From Tolypeutes matacus (Eukaryota; Chordata; Mammalia; Cingulata; Chlamyphoridae): DNA of 64,000 bases. The notes under the pieces were generated by a model. That model had not been told where the DNA came from and ran no database searches. It saw only the letters and a program-made list of their open reading frames with translations. The stretch spans positions 2,647,051 through 2,711,050 of the forward strand of contig JAKSZT010053881.1 of assembly GCA_026826555.1 (NCBI GenBank), read 5' to 3'. Each line of letters opens with the position of its first letter. Position 1 is the first letter of the stretch. Made by a program: the position numbers and the translations under genes. Below, piece after piece: positions 1 through 12,199 of the stretch.

Positions 1-178
1 CCCAGAACTCATCAAGGATCTTTCATCGGACTTTCATCAGAGCCCCTGGTTTGCAGCCTCCATGCGGAACCTGGACTTGTGCATCCTCATGGTCCCGTGA
101 GAGACTCTTTTAAAATCGCATATTATTGATAGATATCTCCTGTTGATTCTGTTTCCCGAGAGAACCCTGACTAATACA
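1..178 (+). mobile_element. 3' part of an ERVL-like solo LTR
   Basis: The stretch ends in a segment like the 3' end of MLT2/ERVL-type LTRs (AGAACCCTGACTAATACA). It also matches the 3' end of the complete LTR at 30818-31263 (shared TTTCATCAGAG, TTGCAGCCT and TTGTTGATTCT). The 5' part lies outside the window. There is no coding content. Confidence 0.7.
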
Positions 179-2991
179 GTAGGCAAAGTTATTTTAAAGT
201 ACAGAAGCTATTGGAATAAATTTCAAAACAGCAACGTGGATCTAAAACCACATAAGGAAGTCTAAGATTAGTAATTTTTTTAAAAAAGATTTCTCTGGAG
301 GGCACATCTACATTTAGAAAACAGTATAAAAGCCCTGGTTATATCTACTATGGATCTGCATATGATAGGTTGGATTGCCCATTAACTGTACTTTTAAAAA
401 ACACAACTATAATCAGTTTTAGTTCTCACTTCTTCCCAATTCTCCTCCTACAATTCATTATTAGAGATCATTACAGAGAGGTAAAACAAAAATTAAGGGA
501 AATAAAGCAAGAGTGAAAAGACAATTAGAAATCCTAGTCAAGGGACAACTGGGAAATTTTATTCTTAAGATCTATAGCTGCATTTTCAGGCAGAAAACCA
601 TGGATGTAATTACTGTTTGAAGTTAATGATAAAAGAGAATTGGGATATTTCATGTATCATTTCATCTATAGAATTAAGGAAATGGTATAGATTATTCCAG
701 AGATGTAATAGAAGATAGTACATAGAAGGTGAATGCCTTCACTAGGGTCACAAAGGGCATCAGAGGCAGGGTTCTGGTGGGGATTTGAACTTGTCTAAAT
801 CCTAAGATTTATTTTACAGCATTATATGGGGGAAACAATACTGGCTGACACAATCACATTTACTTTACACAGATCCAACCCATCCCAACTTGGCTAGAGA
901 AGGAAAGATTGACTAAATGAATGGTATAATTCAAATTAGTTCTGCTTTTTTCAGTGACCGCAAATATGCTTAAACTAGGAAAAGCTATAGTAGAAGCAGG
1001 ACAGGATACAAAGAAATAGACTTTAAGACATTTTTTTTCTCTCAATGACAAGCAAATCATGTAACAAAATTCAATGATATGGGTCCCTGCAAAAATAATT
1101 TCTAATTCAATCTCTAAGGGGAAACATGACTCAAGTACAATGCCAAAAAGGGAAGTGGGCACTGCCATTTAATTATCAATACATGTTTATAGTACATGAA
1201 AAGAGGAGGTGTGGGAGGTGGGCAACACGGGAATCCCAGTGGGTTCCGTGTAATATTTTGGGTAATCTAAGCACCTCTTAAAATATATTTATATATATAT
1301 ATAAATAACATTTTTGTAAACAAATGCACATATATGCATATATATTTATATATCATTTTGCAAATGTTGGTATGTATTGTGAAAATTTTGATTTTTACCC
1401 ACAATAAAATAATAATAATAATAAAAATAATTAATTAAAAAAAAACAACAACAAAAAACAATACAAAAAAATCACTCATTAACAGAGAATGGTATGTATG
1501 TATCTACCAAAAAGTGGCCTGAATTTATTATTATTCTTTCCCCTCTCTCTCTCCCCCTTCTCTTACTCTCACTCTTTTCTCTCCCCCTCCTCTCATTTGC
1601 TCTTTCTCTCTAATGTGCTTGGGTTATATGTCACCATTGCCTAAAGTAGGAAAGAACTAGTTCCCCTGAATTATGCAGAATTTAAACCTTGGTTCCCCAG
1701 AACCTTTCAGTTCCAGGCTGGAGAATCAGTTGTCTAGTAAGAGCATTTAATTTTCACTGACATAATCTTAACAGATACTAATAAATAACAAGAAATTTCT
1801 TGTCTTCTTTCTGAAATATACCAGGATGGAAAAAGATTATATTGCAAATATGAAAATAGTATTTGTAAAAGACTAGAAATTTTAGGATCAAACCTTGGGA
1901 GAACACTTGCATTCTTTGGCATGTAATGCCAATATAAGGAAGCAGCATGAAAGCAATTTTTTCATGATTTTTTCCATTTTTGGTATTTAAAAACTCTAAG
2001 TGGATGAATCAGGTGTTTTCTTTTCTCTGCAGTTTTTTTTGTTCAAGCTTGCCCTCAATGAGATATTATTTCTTGTTTATTTTTTTGTCTTATTTATTCT
2101 CATTATTAAGGAACCTGACAGGGAGTTACTAAGTCAATGCTAAGACTATTCAAAATGGCTTCTAGGTGAGCAAACACCTTTTTAATGTATCTGAATTGAC
2201 TTCATTTTATTAATTACACGAGTGGGAAACACAAGTATGGGTGGAGACTGCTTAACAAATTAGGAGAAATATGATCTCAAATTCATTACTTATAATCTAT
2301 TCCCATTTAATCTATCATTAAAATACAGTACATTTTCTTAAGAATTAAATTTAAAATCAGTAGCACCTGAAGCCAGAATACCATGAAAAACAGGACAGCA
2401 ATGAACTGATGGTGCAAATGACAAAGCCAGTTTAGCTAGGTAAGGTTGAAGCAACATCTATCAATGCACGGGAAAGGGAAGGCTAAATTCAATAAGCCAA
2501 CAAGTTTTTAATCTAGTGGATGACAAAAAAATTATTTGTCTTATGGAAAAACAACTTAAAACAATTGTGAGTCTTTACCACACAGTGAAACTACTATTTT
2601 ACTGATATATTTTTCAACTAAGTAGATTTTACTGATATATTTTTCACTTTTCATTGCTGGTTTTAAGGCTCATTGCTATTTCTGCTTGGAACTTCAAGAA
2701 CAGCATATTAGTTTGGGATCTTAGGCAATATTCACAAGGCCAGGGTATGCCTAAGGCTGCTGGTAAAGGGAAATTTTGATGATAGTCAAAACATATGAAT
2801 CAATCAACAATCACATTTTAGTACAATTATTGACAAAAATTATTGACAAACACCCCGTTCTGAGTCCTACAGTGATTCCTGCTCTGGAAGGATGAATGAC
2901 CATCTGAGTTACAATAAATAACAACTCCTGGTGTCCCTACTTTTTTAAGCTAACAATAAATTTCAAATTGTCTTAAATGGTTTCAACTTAC
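179..2991. other. Intron downstream of the last exon; mostly unassigned
   Basis: AT-rich intron with no exon signal. Around 1196-1300 is a fragment resembling the 3' end of the L1 3' UTRs found elsewhere here (GTAATCTAAGCACCTCTTAAAATATAT), followed by a (TA)n and A-rich tract to about 1460. A C/T-rich stretch lies at 1535-1610. The rest, including 1620-2590, shows nothing I recognise. Confidence 0.5.
2596..2646. repeat. Short tandem duplication with 30-bp period
   Basis: A 21-base unit (ATTTTACTGATATATTTTTCA, less its last base in places of comparison) occurs at 2596-2616 and again at 2626-2646 with no mismatch. It is a local intronic duplication about 350 bp from the exon at 2992. Confidence 0.8.
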
Positions 2992-3045
2992 TTCAGATCC
3001 TCTTTCTCCTTTTAGTCCTTGTTCACCCTGGTCACCTGGCTCACC
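2992..3045 (-). CDS. COL24A1: Collagen triple-helix exon (last in the window), 54 bp
   Basis: Encodes GEPGDQGEQGLKGERGSE, six perfect triplets, strongly acidic. The acceptor is TTAAAG and the donor GAA|GTAAGT. No further collagen exon lies in the remaining 3 kb, so the following intron exceeds 2.9 kb. Confidence 0.9.
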
Positions 3046-3132
3046 CTTTAATAGGAACCAAAACAGAAATCACATATGAAGCACAAATTTTTTTAAAATG
3101 CTAGAATTACAAAGAAGGCTTTCAAAACTTAC

Positions 3133-3186
3133 TGGGGGACCTTGTTGTCCAGTGGTACCTCTTGGTCCTGGTATACCTACATGACC
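3133..3186 (-). CDS. COL24A1: Collagen triple-helix exon, 54 bp
   Basis: Encodes GHVGIPGPRGTTGQQGPP, six perfect triplets. The acceptor is TCCTAG and the donor CCA|GTAAGT. The intron after it is only 87 bp, the shortest in the window and near the lower limit for mammalian introns. Confidence 0.9.
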
Positions 3187-3410
3187 CTAGGAACAGAAAA
3201 AATTATATTGTTAGAGTAAACAGAGAAATGTGCCTTAGAGAATAGGGCAGTCTCACTTAAAATGGCAGCAAAGTGTTAAAATAATCAATTTAAATATCAT
3301 GGAGGTTATGATACTTTCTTGGAAATAGGATGGAATATAATAGCCACTGGATATTTTGATGAGAAAGAATGTAGGTGCTTTTTTTTTTTTTTCCTATGTA
3401 AGTAAGTCAA

Positions 3411-3826
3411 TATAGTGGGTTGAATGGTGGCACCCCCCCAAAATACCCAAAAACTGTATATATGACCTTACTTGGAAAAAGGGTCCTTGAAGACCTAATT
3501 AAGTTAAGGACCTTGAGATGATATCATCCTGGAATATCCTAAATTCAGTGACAAGAGGGAGACAGACACAGAAAACAGAGAAGAAGGCCATATGAAGATG
3601 GAGGCTGAGATTAGAGTGATGTACTCACAAGGAATGCCAACAATCACAACAAGCTGGAAAAAGCAATGAATAATTCTACCCTAGAACTTCTAGAGGAGAG
3701 GGAGTGTTAACCTGTCCATACGTTGATTCGAACTTATGATTTCCAAAACTGAAAGAGAATAAATTTCTGTTTTTAAGTCACCTAGTTTGTGGTAATTTGT
3801 TACAGTAGGCTCAAGAAAGGAATACA
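3411..3826 (+). mobile_element. MLT1-like MaLR solo LTR
   Basis: The sequence has the MLT1 order: a GGGTTGAATGGTGGCACCCC start, a central ACCTTACTTGG block, AATTAAGTTAAGGACCTTGAGATG, an AGAAGAAGGCCATATGAAGATGG-type block, then TAATTTGTTACAGTAGGC and an end at AATACA. AGTCAA flanks both ends (3405-3410 and 3827-3832), consistent with a 5-6 bp target duplication. It lies in a 3.8-kb collagen intron and contains no gene. Confidence 0.85.
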
Positions 3827-3832
3827 AGTCAA

Positions 3833-4889
3833 TAACCAAAGTAATAAAGAGTTTGAGAACAAATTTCCTTTCAACATATTCCCACTGTGAGAGTGTACTA
3901 TGGTCTCCATTTTTACAAACTAAGTTTATAGCAATTTGGTTAGTAGATATACTGGGCTGACGACTGGGAGCAATTACTGTATACAATGCCAAAATATATG
4001 AAATGACTCTAACATTCAGCAATCTGTCATCACCCTAGTTCTCCTAAGAAGGAATGCTGACCTACCACATTTCCCTTTGCAAGTGGGTAAACAGAAACTA
4101 GCAGCTACCCAGGGGCATGTCAGGTAAGAGTTCTAGGAGGAGAATTCTGCATGTAATCTCTTTTATCCCCTTCCCTACTGTCCTCTTCACCTCAGATTCT
4201 TTTCTTCCTACTCTGAATATTACAGAAAGGACGCCTGAAGAGATAGTTATCAGGCCCATCTCCTTTTTTCTGGGCTAGGCAAAGAAGGAATTGCATACAT
4301 AGGCTAATAATATTTATTCTCACAGAAAGGTCATTTGAGCCTTCTTTGTTTGCATTCTATGAGGCAAATGTTTGTGGGTTTTAAGTTTCAAATTCCTGAT
4401 TTAAAAAATGAGTCATGTTTAAGGGAGTGAATGTTGGCAAGAGAGAAAGGTTAGTTTGGAAAGCTTTCTATATAGCACATGGCCACAATAAAGAGAAAAC
4501 CATTATCACACATGACCCTCAGCAGCAAAAATGGCAGAGTCAGCAAATAACAGAATCAGGTTAATTAAGAGGGAGCTTAGTATATACCTTTCAAGTAAAT
4601 ATGACTACTTATAGGTCACATTCAAGAGAATGCAGGCAAGAAGTGGCTAGAGAAAAGCTTGGGTTACAGAATGAAAGTGAGAGTGAGTGAATAAGAAAAT
4701 TACAAAACTCAGAATTATGATGGCTAATTAAGGTTTTGCCACAACCCTTAGCTGTAGTTTTAGAGTCCTTCACAGAATAATCATAGAATAGACAACTGTC
4801 TCTCTTTGCTTTGTGAATACTGGGCACAAATCTCACCAAAGACAAAGACCATTTTAATGCAGTGGTAAAAATTAAACATGCTATGGTAA
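3833..4889. other. Intronic stretch, nothing recognised
   Basis: AT-rich unique-looking sequence in the intron between exons 7026 and 3133. No collagen exon, RNA gene or clear transposon boundary was seen. Confidence 0.5.
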
Positions 4890-5540
4890 ACATTATTATA
4901 AAGTTATGTATGAGAGGTCATGGGAAGTGATGATTTTGCATGATGATCTTAGTGGCAGGATGAGTTAAATGGTTGAGGTGGGTTTGGAGAAGATTTTATA
5001 AAGGGAGTAATGGTAAGGTGACTCTTGAAGGATGAGAGTTCCAGGCAGTAAAGTAAAAGAAAAACATTATGGGCAGAGGGAATAGCATGAGAAACAAATG
5101 GAGATACCTTTGAGAGAACATGTGAAGGGAAGAACGGATTTGAGAGGGCTATGAGGGGGACAAGGAGACTATATGGAAGATATTGAAGTAATCCAAGCAA
5201 AACTTGATGAGCATCTGGACTAAAGTAGGGCAATGGGGCTAGATTCCAGATATATTTAAGAGTCTCAAAGAAGTAGCCCATTGAATGTGAGAGATGAGAG
5301 CTGAGAGAATTGTAGGACAGAGAAAGGGGAAGAAAGGATTCATTTCTTAAACAAAAAAATATTATGGAGTACCTACTAAATGTCAACACTCTAGTAGTAT
5401 CTAGTAGTATCGTTCACTGAATTAAGGAAATAAAAATAGGAGGATCAGATTTGGGAAGGATGATGATACTGTGGTTTGGGACATACTGAGTTTGATGTGC
5501 CTGTGATAATGTCCAATAGGTATCTGGATATGTGTGCCTG
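4890..5540 (-). mobile_element. Old L2 LINE fragment
   Basis: Plus-strand phrases such as CTTGAAGGATGAGAGTTCCA, GGGCAGAGGGAATAGCATGA and GAAGTAATCCAAGC resemble the reverse complement of mammalian L2 sequence. It is strongly diverged and its boundaries are approximate. Confidence 0.6.
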
Positions 5541-5757
5541 ATGCTAAGGAGAGAAGGCCAAGTGGGGATTTATTTAGTTATTGTTATTTTATTGTGTGCA
5601 AAAAAATTCTATGACTTTTGCCAAATCAAAGTGAAAAGGAATATGAGATAGAACATAACTTATTCAATGTTTTTCTGGGATTTTGTCTCATGTAAGTTTA
5701 GTTTGACAGTCTTCGGTGTCTGCATGTTTCTGCATGTACCCTTAAAAGTAGATGTTG

Positions 5758-5963
5758 GGAACAGATGTAGCTCAAGTGGTTGAGCACCTGCTTCCCATGT
5801 ACAAGATCCTGGGTTCAATCCCTGGTACCTCCTAAAAAGCAAAATAAACAAATGAAAAAACCCAACTCTCATTGGGGGAGCAGATATAGCTCAGTGGTTG
5901 AGTGCCTGTTTCCCATGTATGAGGTCCTGAGTTCATTCTCTGGTACCTACTTAAAAAAAAAAA
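5758..5963 (+). mobile_element. tRNA-derived xenarthran SINE, dimer
   Basis: Two head-to-tail monomers start at about 5758 and 5874. Each has an A box (TAGCTCAAGTGG, TAGCTCAGTGG) and a B-box-like GGTTCAATCC or AGTTCATTC, followed by a CTGGTACCTCC-type end. The linker is A-rich and contains CCCAACTCTCATTGGGG. The 3' end is an A tail. Two other copies share the same linker, so the dimer is a real subfamily. Confidence 0.85.
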
Positions 5964-7025
5964 GGTAGAGGTTGACAGGATATGTCAACATGTCCCTTGG
6001 CTCTTTCGAACTTCAAATGGTTGTTCTGACCTAGAGATGTGTATTTTGTTGGATGAGAGCTATAAGTTACTGTGTCTATTTTTATACTAAATGTTTTAAA
6101 CTAAATGTTTTACTGTATGTCGTATATATGTGCCATCCAAGGGGGTGGGTAGAGATTATATCTGGGGTGTCCAGTGTTATATCCATAGCACCTAGCTCTG
6201 TCTTGGCCCATTATAGACACTTGAATATATACTGAATGAGAAGAGACTGACTTTGTAAAAATTTTATCATACATAACACTTAAAATGTGCCATGTATATT
6301 GATGCCTAGTAAGGAAAAGTAGATAACAGAGTGAGCCCCGGGAAAAGTTTCCCACTGATGAAAGATATCTGAAGAATGTCTGAATATACAGAGTAATGGA
6401 GGCAGAGTTTTTTATCTGATAGCCAGGTGAAGAGGTTCTTTTTTTCTTCCAGTTGTAGAGTTATCTGCTCATTTGCAGTAAGTATATTGATTTATTTAGC
6501 TACTGAATGTTTTGTAGTTGTTAGAGACCAAAAGAAGGATATTGCAAGAATCTGATTTTCCTGAGAATGTGTGGAGTCATGCACAGAAATAACTAAGGAA
6601 ATTTAAGAAGTTTTTCAAATTATGCTGGAAGCAGTTGGGTTGGCTTCTCAAACCAAGGCAAAGGTAATTTCAAATAAATCCACTGAATTCCTTGGATTAA
6701 GAAATACTTGTAGATCCAAATGTTAGGTAAATTGGAAACAGAACATATATATCATTCTATAAAAGCTTCTTTGAAAATAGAAAAATATAAATATGGCCAT
6801 CAAAATAATTTCACAAACATTTAGAGCTATCTTCAATGTTTGCTTCAAAAAGGGCTCTGGAAAGTGAAAGTTAAATTTTCAGATTCCTTTAGCTTGAGAA
6901 AATCAGTTTATTAATAATAGCTATCTACCTACCAGTTTATCCATTCAATCTGTCTAATTTAAGTCTCCATTTCAAACAAGACCTATTCAAATTTAGAAAA
7001 AAGGTGTGTAACTTGCAGTAATTAC
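5964..7025. other. Intronic stretch with a short L2-like fragment
   Basis: Around 6130-6240 the sequence resembles the 3' end of L2 (CCATAGCACCTAGC followed by CACTTGAATATATACTGAATGA). The rest shows nothing I can name. Confidence 0.4.
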
Positions 7026-7079
7026 CTTATAGCCCTCTGCTCCTGACTCTCCTCTCTCTCCTGGTTCCCCTATTGGACC
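7026..7079 (-). CDS. COL24A1: Collagen triple-helix exon, 54 bp, contains GEPGER
   Basis: Encodes GPIGEPGERGESGAEGYK, six perfect triplets. The acceptor is CTGTAG and the donor AAG|GTAATT. GEPGER has the GxOGER layout of integrin-binding sites, again only a motif match. It directly follows the interrupted exon in the spliced transcript. Confidence 0.9.
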
Positions 7080-9088
7080 CTACAGAGATTACACACACAC
7101 ACAAAATCAACTTCACAGCTGGATCTAAGTATTTGTAAATGCAGATGATAAATTAGTATGGATTAATCTTTTGGCAAAAATATGAAAAAAATGGCACAAG
7201 CCAAATGTAAGATAATTTGTTTAGTCCCACTGAATAATTTCACAAGACTGAATTTTAGTGACACCAAGGACATCATCAAACTATGCAAATGTTGAATTTT
7301 ATACATCAATCTCATAATGATTCTGCCAGATAAAATACTTAACAAATGAAATCTAATTTAAAAAATACAAATTTTAAGACAAGTAAAGTATGTTATAGAG
7401 GATGTCAAAAGAACTTGCATTTTTACATAATGTTAAAATGATTGAAAATGATTTAAGCAGGACTGTTAAGCCACTTATCTAATTCCATTAATAATATGAG
7501 ATTATATTTAAATGATATTTTAAAAGCATTTAATAGTTAATCCTACTTTATCATTCTTTATGAGAAATTCTATTGTTTATTCTTTAATCTGTGAAATTTT
7601 TAATCCTCAAGGCATAAATTAACCTAATAAAATTGCACATATTAATTTTAATCCTTAGTTCAGAAACTAACCCAATATACTCGAACTTATTAACATTTAC
7701 TAAGCATTTCTAACATCAAACCTTTGATATAATAAGCTGTTCAAATTATCTACTCTAAAATGCACTTGAAGACTCTATCACATACTAGGACCTTCTGTTG
7801 AAAAGATACTCAAATTGAAATTAGCTGGTAAAACTGTAAGAGAATTTATTATGGAGTATTAATTGATAAATTTTAACTTATTTCTATATGGATAAAGTTA
7901 TTGGAAATAATATAAAGACATTAATCTCTGACTTTGCTTAATTATTTAGAATATCCTTAGTTTAAGTTTTACAACTTTCCTGTCTCTATTACTGTATTGT
8001 ATTTGTAGTATAAAACTATCACTGTTATGTTAGATCTTTAATAAATTTATTATATTTCAGGTGGTATTTAAACCTGGCCTGCCTGAATCTGGGGAAAAAC
8101 AGGCACTACTATAGACTATTTATAAATTTTTTTTTCCACTTGCTTTTAAGCTTTTTGCATTATTCTTATATTTTCTCTACCATAGAACATTTCCAGATGT
8201 TTAGAGGGACTAAAATATTTGATGAAGAACTTTACATATTCTTTCTTATAGATAAATTTGCCTCTATATGAGATGGTTTGATTTAATCATTAAAACAATC
8301 TAGAATCATCCCTATTTCAAAGACAAAGTATAACTTTCAACCATCTCTAAAGGGCCAAACCAAAATATCTGAGAGTGGCTACAAATTCTGATCTTTCTGC
8401 TTTGGGATTCTTCTTTAGGATTCTTTTATCCTATATGATAACTGTGAAAAATAAAATAGAATATTAACCATTTACATTTATATCTGTGAACTAAACATTT
8501 TTATTTTACCCATTTAATTTACGTATGTCCTTTAGACACTTTTAGTCAAACTGTAACATAGAGTTAGTTACTTGGATAATCAAGTTACAAGAATAGCTAC
8601 TTTAAAAAAAAACATAGTTACAATTGGCCCTTAAAATGTTTAATTAGAAGACTATAGATTAGTGATCTTTAAAGGTTCTTGGCTCTATTAACTGGTTAGA
8701 AGCGTTTTGAATGAATTTGGTAGTATGTGTAAACTACTATAAAAATATACAAATCAGATTTCTGAATACTTTAGAAAGAAATCTGAAGATTAAATTTCAA
8801 TCCTAAAATGTCTAGAGTGTGTAATATTTTAAATAATCTCTATAAAAGGCTTTATGTATTAATATTGAAAGTTAGTTCACGGTAGTGAATGTATATATTA
8901 TGCTAAAGATCTTAGCTTGGATATTAATATTTTCATTTCAGATCATTCAGATTTTTGTGACTTCAAATATTTCTCCTATCAAACTGTATGAGCAAACTAA
9001 AATAAAACTCTTTGAAAAGATGCAATTGGTATATTATAGTAACTGCAATTTATCTTGAAGCATCAAATAATTTTAGAAAAAGACCTAC
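7080..9088. other. Intron, nothing recognised
   Basis: A 2.0-kb very AT-rich intron between exons 9089 and 7026 with no recognisable repeat or gene. A short (CA)n lies at 7091-7102. Confidence 0.5.
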
Positions 9089-9145
9089 TGGTTCACCTCG
9101 GGGTCCAGGTGGTCCTAGGACTGTTTTATCCTCTCCTGGATAACC
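9089..9145 (-). CDS. COL24A1: Collagen exon with Gly-X-Y interruption, 57 bp
   Basis: Encodes GYPGEDKTVLGPPGPRGEP. After GYP-GED the expected Gly is Lys, and four residues (KTVL) take the place of one triplet before the repeat resumes. The exon is thus 57 bp rather than 54, still a multiple of three. The acceptor is TTTTAG and the donor CCA|GTAGGT. The glycines before and after stay in frame, so this looks like a true helix imperfection and not a sequencing slip. Interruptions of this kind are known in the COL24A1/COL27A1 clade, and this is the main ground for the paralogue call. Confidence 0.88.
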
Positions 9146-9784
9146 CTAAAATGAAATAATGATTTACAAAGCAAGACCACATTATTAGATAACCTTTAAA
9201 ATAAGCAACATATTATATTCTAATATGTTAGGAAATACACAATCTGGTTTTATCTTTCTTAAATGGAAAACTACCTGAGAAATTAAGCATATGACATTTT
9301 ATACACAGTTGTTATTTATATATGGTTCTGCTTGGAAGTGTCAATCTGCTTTAATTACATAAAAAGCAGCTTAGGAATTTTTGCAAAAGGTTAGATATTT
9401 AATGATATTATAAATGAAGGGTACTATTGTGGTTATTCCCAAGTCATCAGAAAATTTTAATATAAATGCACTATAATTAGTTATTAACTTAGAGTCTTAC
9501 AACTGATTTTGAGTAATAACTGATTTTACATTTACAGAGTTTTACAGATTGCAAAGGACTTTCACACATATTGTTTTGCTTGAATCTCAAAACAAGCTAT
9601 GCAAAATGTTTTAATAATTTATTTAACATTTAGCCACTGGCATTTTTTTTCTTCTAGAATTTGCAATAGTTCCCAAGTTGAAAAGTCCTTCTTAAATTCT
9701 TTGAGAATATTTCCATGCATTCTTTCAGAAAGAATTCATAAATTCAATGTTCAAATTTAGGATTAAAAAGGTATATACACATAC
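9146..9784. other. Intron with possible MIR relic
   Basis: A 639-bp intron. About 9535-9640 (TTTACAGATTGCAAAGGAC, then TTGAATCTCAAAACAA) looks like a decayed MIR on the minus strand. Nothing else was seen. Confidence 0.35.
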
Positions 9785-9838
9785 TTTTTCTCCTTTAGGT
9801 CCTGGCAACCCAGAAAGTCCTGGTTGACCTTGATGACC
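9785..9838 (-). CDS. COL24A1: Collagen triple-helix exon, 54 bp
   Basis: Encodes GHQGQPGLSGLPGPKGEK, six perfect triplets. The acceptor is TCTTAG and the donor AAA|GTATGT. It ends in a KGEK charge cluster directly before the interrupted exon in the spliced message, which could locally stabilise the helix on the N-terminal side of the break. Confidence 0.9.
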
Positions 9839-10105
9839 CTAAGAAAAGGACAAGTAAGTAAATATTCCCTATATCATTTGACATGCACTACCTAACACCA
9901 GCATGCCTTTGCCATTAGATATTGCACTATTCTCAAATGAAAAACAGGATTCACTCTATAGGGAGATGAGGCCTAAACAGGTTAGAAAGGTTTGTCAGGG
10001 AAATTTCATCTGAATTTCCATGAATTTTAATTTTGGAATGTTATCTTTAACACAAATATTTCGATGCAAATATACACTTTCATTTTCTCACTAAGAAATT
10101 CTTAC

Positions 10106-10159
10106 CCTATATCCTGGAATCCCTGGTTCTCCACCAGGTCCCATCAATCCTGCATGTCC
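10106..10159 (-). CDS. COL24A1: Collagen triple-helix exon, 54 bp
   Basis: Encodes GHAGLMGPGGEPGIPGYR, six triplets, one with glycine in Y (GPG). The acceptor is TTATAG and the donor AGG|GTAAGA. It opens with histidine after Gly, as do two later exons, which may reflect duplication within the exon array. A 267-bp intron separates it from the next exon. Confidence 0.9.
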
Positions 10160-11189
10160 CTATAAAACAAAGTAAATATTAGTGAGAAAGAAAATGTACA
10201 ATTGATTATATCAAACTGTTATTTCAGTTGTTTCTTTTAGATTTTTTTTTTTTGAAATTCTACCTAGTTTGAAATGGGGAAACAAAAAGTAATACTCCAA
10301 CAATCATTTTTTCTTTTGAACCACAAGAATCCCACCAAAAAAAAGTCTATTTGGTTTACTTCTGGTATGAACATTCTTAATAATATTAAGACAATACTTT
10401 CAGTTGTCAGAATCCTACTGGTCTCTAGTGAATTCTTGGAAATGTAGCTTGTATCTGTCAAAGTTTGTGGCAAATGTGCGGCAATGAATATTACAGAGTG
10501 AAGCCTGATAGTTTTTGATGTTGTCACTATGGGATCGAGGAAAACTCCTTACTCATTGATAGTTTTAAATGTTTTGATGAATATGATTTCAATCTTGGTC
10601 AAATTTGTTAAAAGAGAAACGGTTAAAAATTATGTATAATAATTATGCCATGAATACCCTTATGATCAATATTTTACAAATAAAAAAATCATATAAATTC
10701 GGGGCTAATCAGTAAATGTCCCGAACCCACTGGAAAGATGGCTTAGACAATTAAAAAAAGCAAAAATAATGCTTCTTAAATCTCTTACTTAAGAATATAA
10801 AGGAATTTTTTTAAATAAGAAAAGTATGTTTTAAAAAATAAACTGCATACATTACATGCAGAGACATCCTTTTCAAAATCTGTTTCTAAGCAACCTAGTT
10901 TAAAATATTTCAATTATCAAGTTCTAAACACCTTGTGTTGGTCTTGTGTTGGTCCAGTGACCCCATCTCCTGATATTCATGGTCTCCTATCATTTCCTCC
11001 CTGTGAGTGTAGGCTGGGCCTAGTGACTCACTTCTAACTAATAGAATATGGCAAAAGTGATAGGCTATCACTTCAGAGACAATTAAAAAAAAATACTGTG
11101 ACTTCATTCTTTCTCACCCCCTTGTGATCTTTCTCTCTCACACACAAAATAATTGCAAACACTTGTCAATGAAACATGAGATAGGTACA
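10160..11189. other. Intronic stretch, partly an unidentified old repeat
   Basis: 10160-10900 is unassigned. 10915-11130 (GTGAGTGTAGGCTGGGCCTAGTGACT, shortened here to its first 20 bases in character) resembles a widespread old mammalian interspersed repeat, but I cannot name the family. Confidence 0.35.
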
Positions 11190-11627
11190 AGAGAAGATTG
11201 CCCTATCATGACTTCTATTCACTATAATACCAGAAGTTCTAATCAATATAGTGAGTCAAGAAAATTAATAAGAGGAGGCAATATGATTGCTTACCTAAAG
11301 AATCACCTAAATTCAATAAATTAGAAATAAGATCAAAATATAAAAATAGATTTCTTATATAGCAGCAATAACCAATAAGAAAATTTAATAGAAAAAGGAT
11401 TACATTAACAATAAGAATAAAATCCATATAAAAATGAAGAATAAACCTAAAAAGATAAGTGTAAGACCAAAGATGAAGGAAATAATAAAACTTTATTGAA
11501 GGATATAAAAGGAGATATGAGTAAATAAAGACATATTATATTTCCCTATAGAAACATTCAATATTAATGGAACATGACAAGCTGATTCTAATGTTCACAT
11601 GAAGAGGAAATCATGTTAAAATCTGAC

Positions 11628-11793
11628 TTTTTTTTAGGAGGTGCCAGGGATTGAACCCAGGACCTTGGACATGAGAAGCAGGCACTCAAATACTGAGCTA
11701 CATCCAGTCCCCAATGAAAGTTGGTTTTTTCGTTTGTTTGTTTGTTTGTGTTTAGGAGGTACCAGGGATTGAACCTGGGAACATCGCTCCCCA
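11628..11793 (-). mobile_element. tRNA-derived SINE dimer, one monomer shortened
   Basis: Plus-strand AGGAGGTGCCAGGGATTGAA to TGAGCTACATCCAGTCCCC is a full monomer in reverse. After the linker (CCAATGAAAGTTGG plus a GTTTGTTT run) comes a second monomer, but the part between its B and A boxes is deleted (AACCTGGGAACATCGCTCCCC). It uses the same linker as the dimers at 5758 and 59847. Confidence 0.85.
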
Positions 11794-12199
11794 AAGCTGA
11801 CATTTTTTGAAAAAAAAACAAAAACAAAAACAAAACTATTGAGCATTTGCTCTAAATACTCAAAAGACATTGATCTCAGAAGATACTGTACAGGTCTAAT
11901 AATTAAAATAGTTGGTACTGACCCAGGAACACACTAACAGATTGATAGGAGAAAACAGAGAGATTGGAAACAGACCAATGAATATTTGAGAGTTTAGTTT
12001 ATGGTAAGGGTAGCATCTCAGAAAAGTGAGAAATAGATTGTTCAATAAATGGTATTGAGACAACTGGCTATCAGTTTGGAAAAAAAAATAGTCCTCTACA
12101 TCTATCATACCAAAAGAACAATACAAAACTAAACTCCACATGGTTTAAAGAGTTAAGGGGAAAAATAAAGCTATGAAAGTTTTTAAAAAAGAATATGGA

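Noticed and set aside
4949..5389. 146-residue minus-strand open frame
   Set aside because: It overlaps a diverged L2 fragment, is low complexity in Ser/Leu and has no domain.
5761..5832. tRNA gene
   Set aside because: A and B boxes are present, but the sequence is a SINE head with no proper acceptor stem and many copies in the window.
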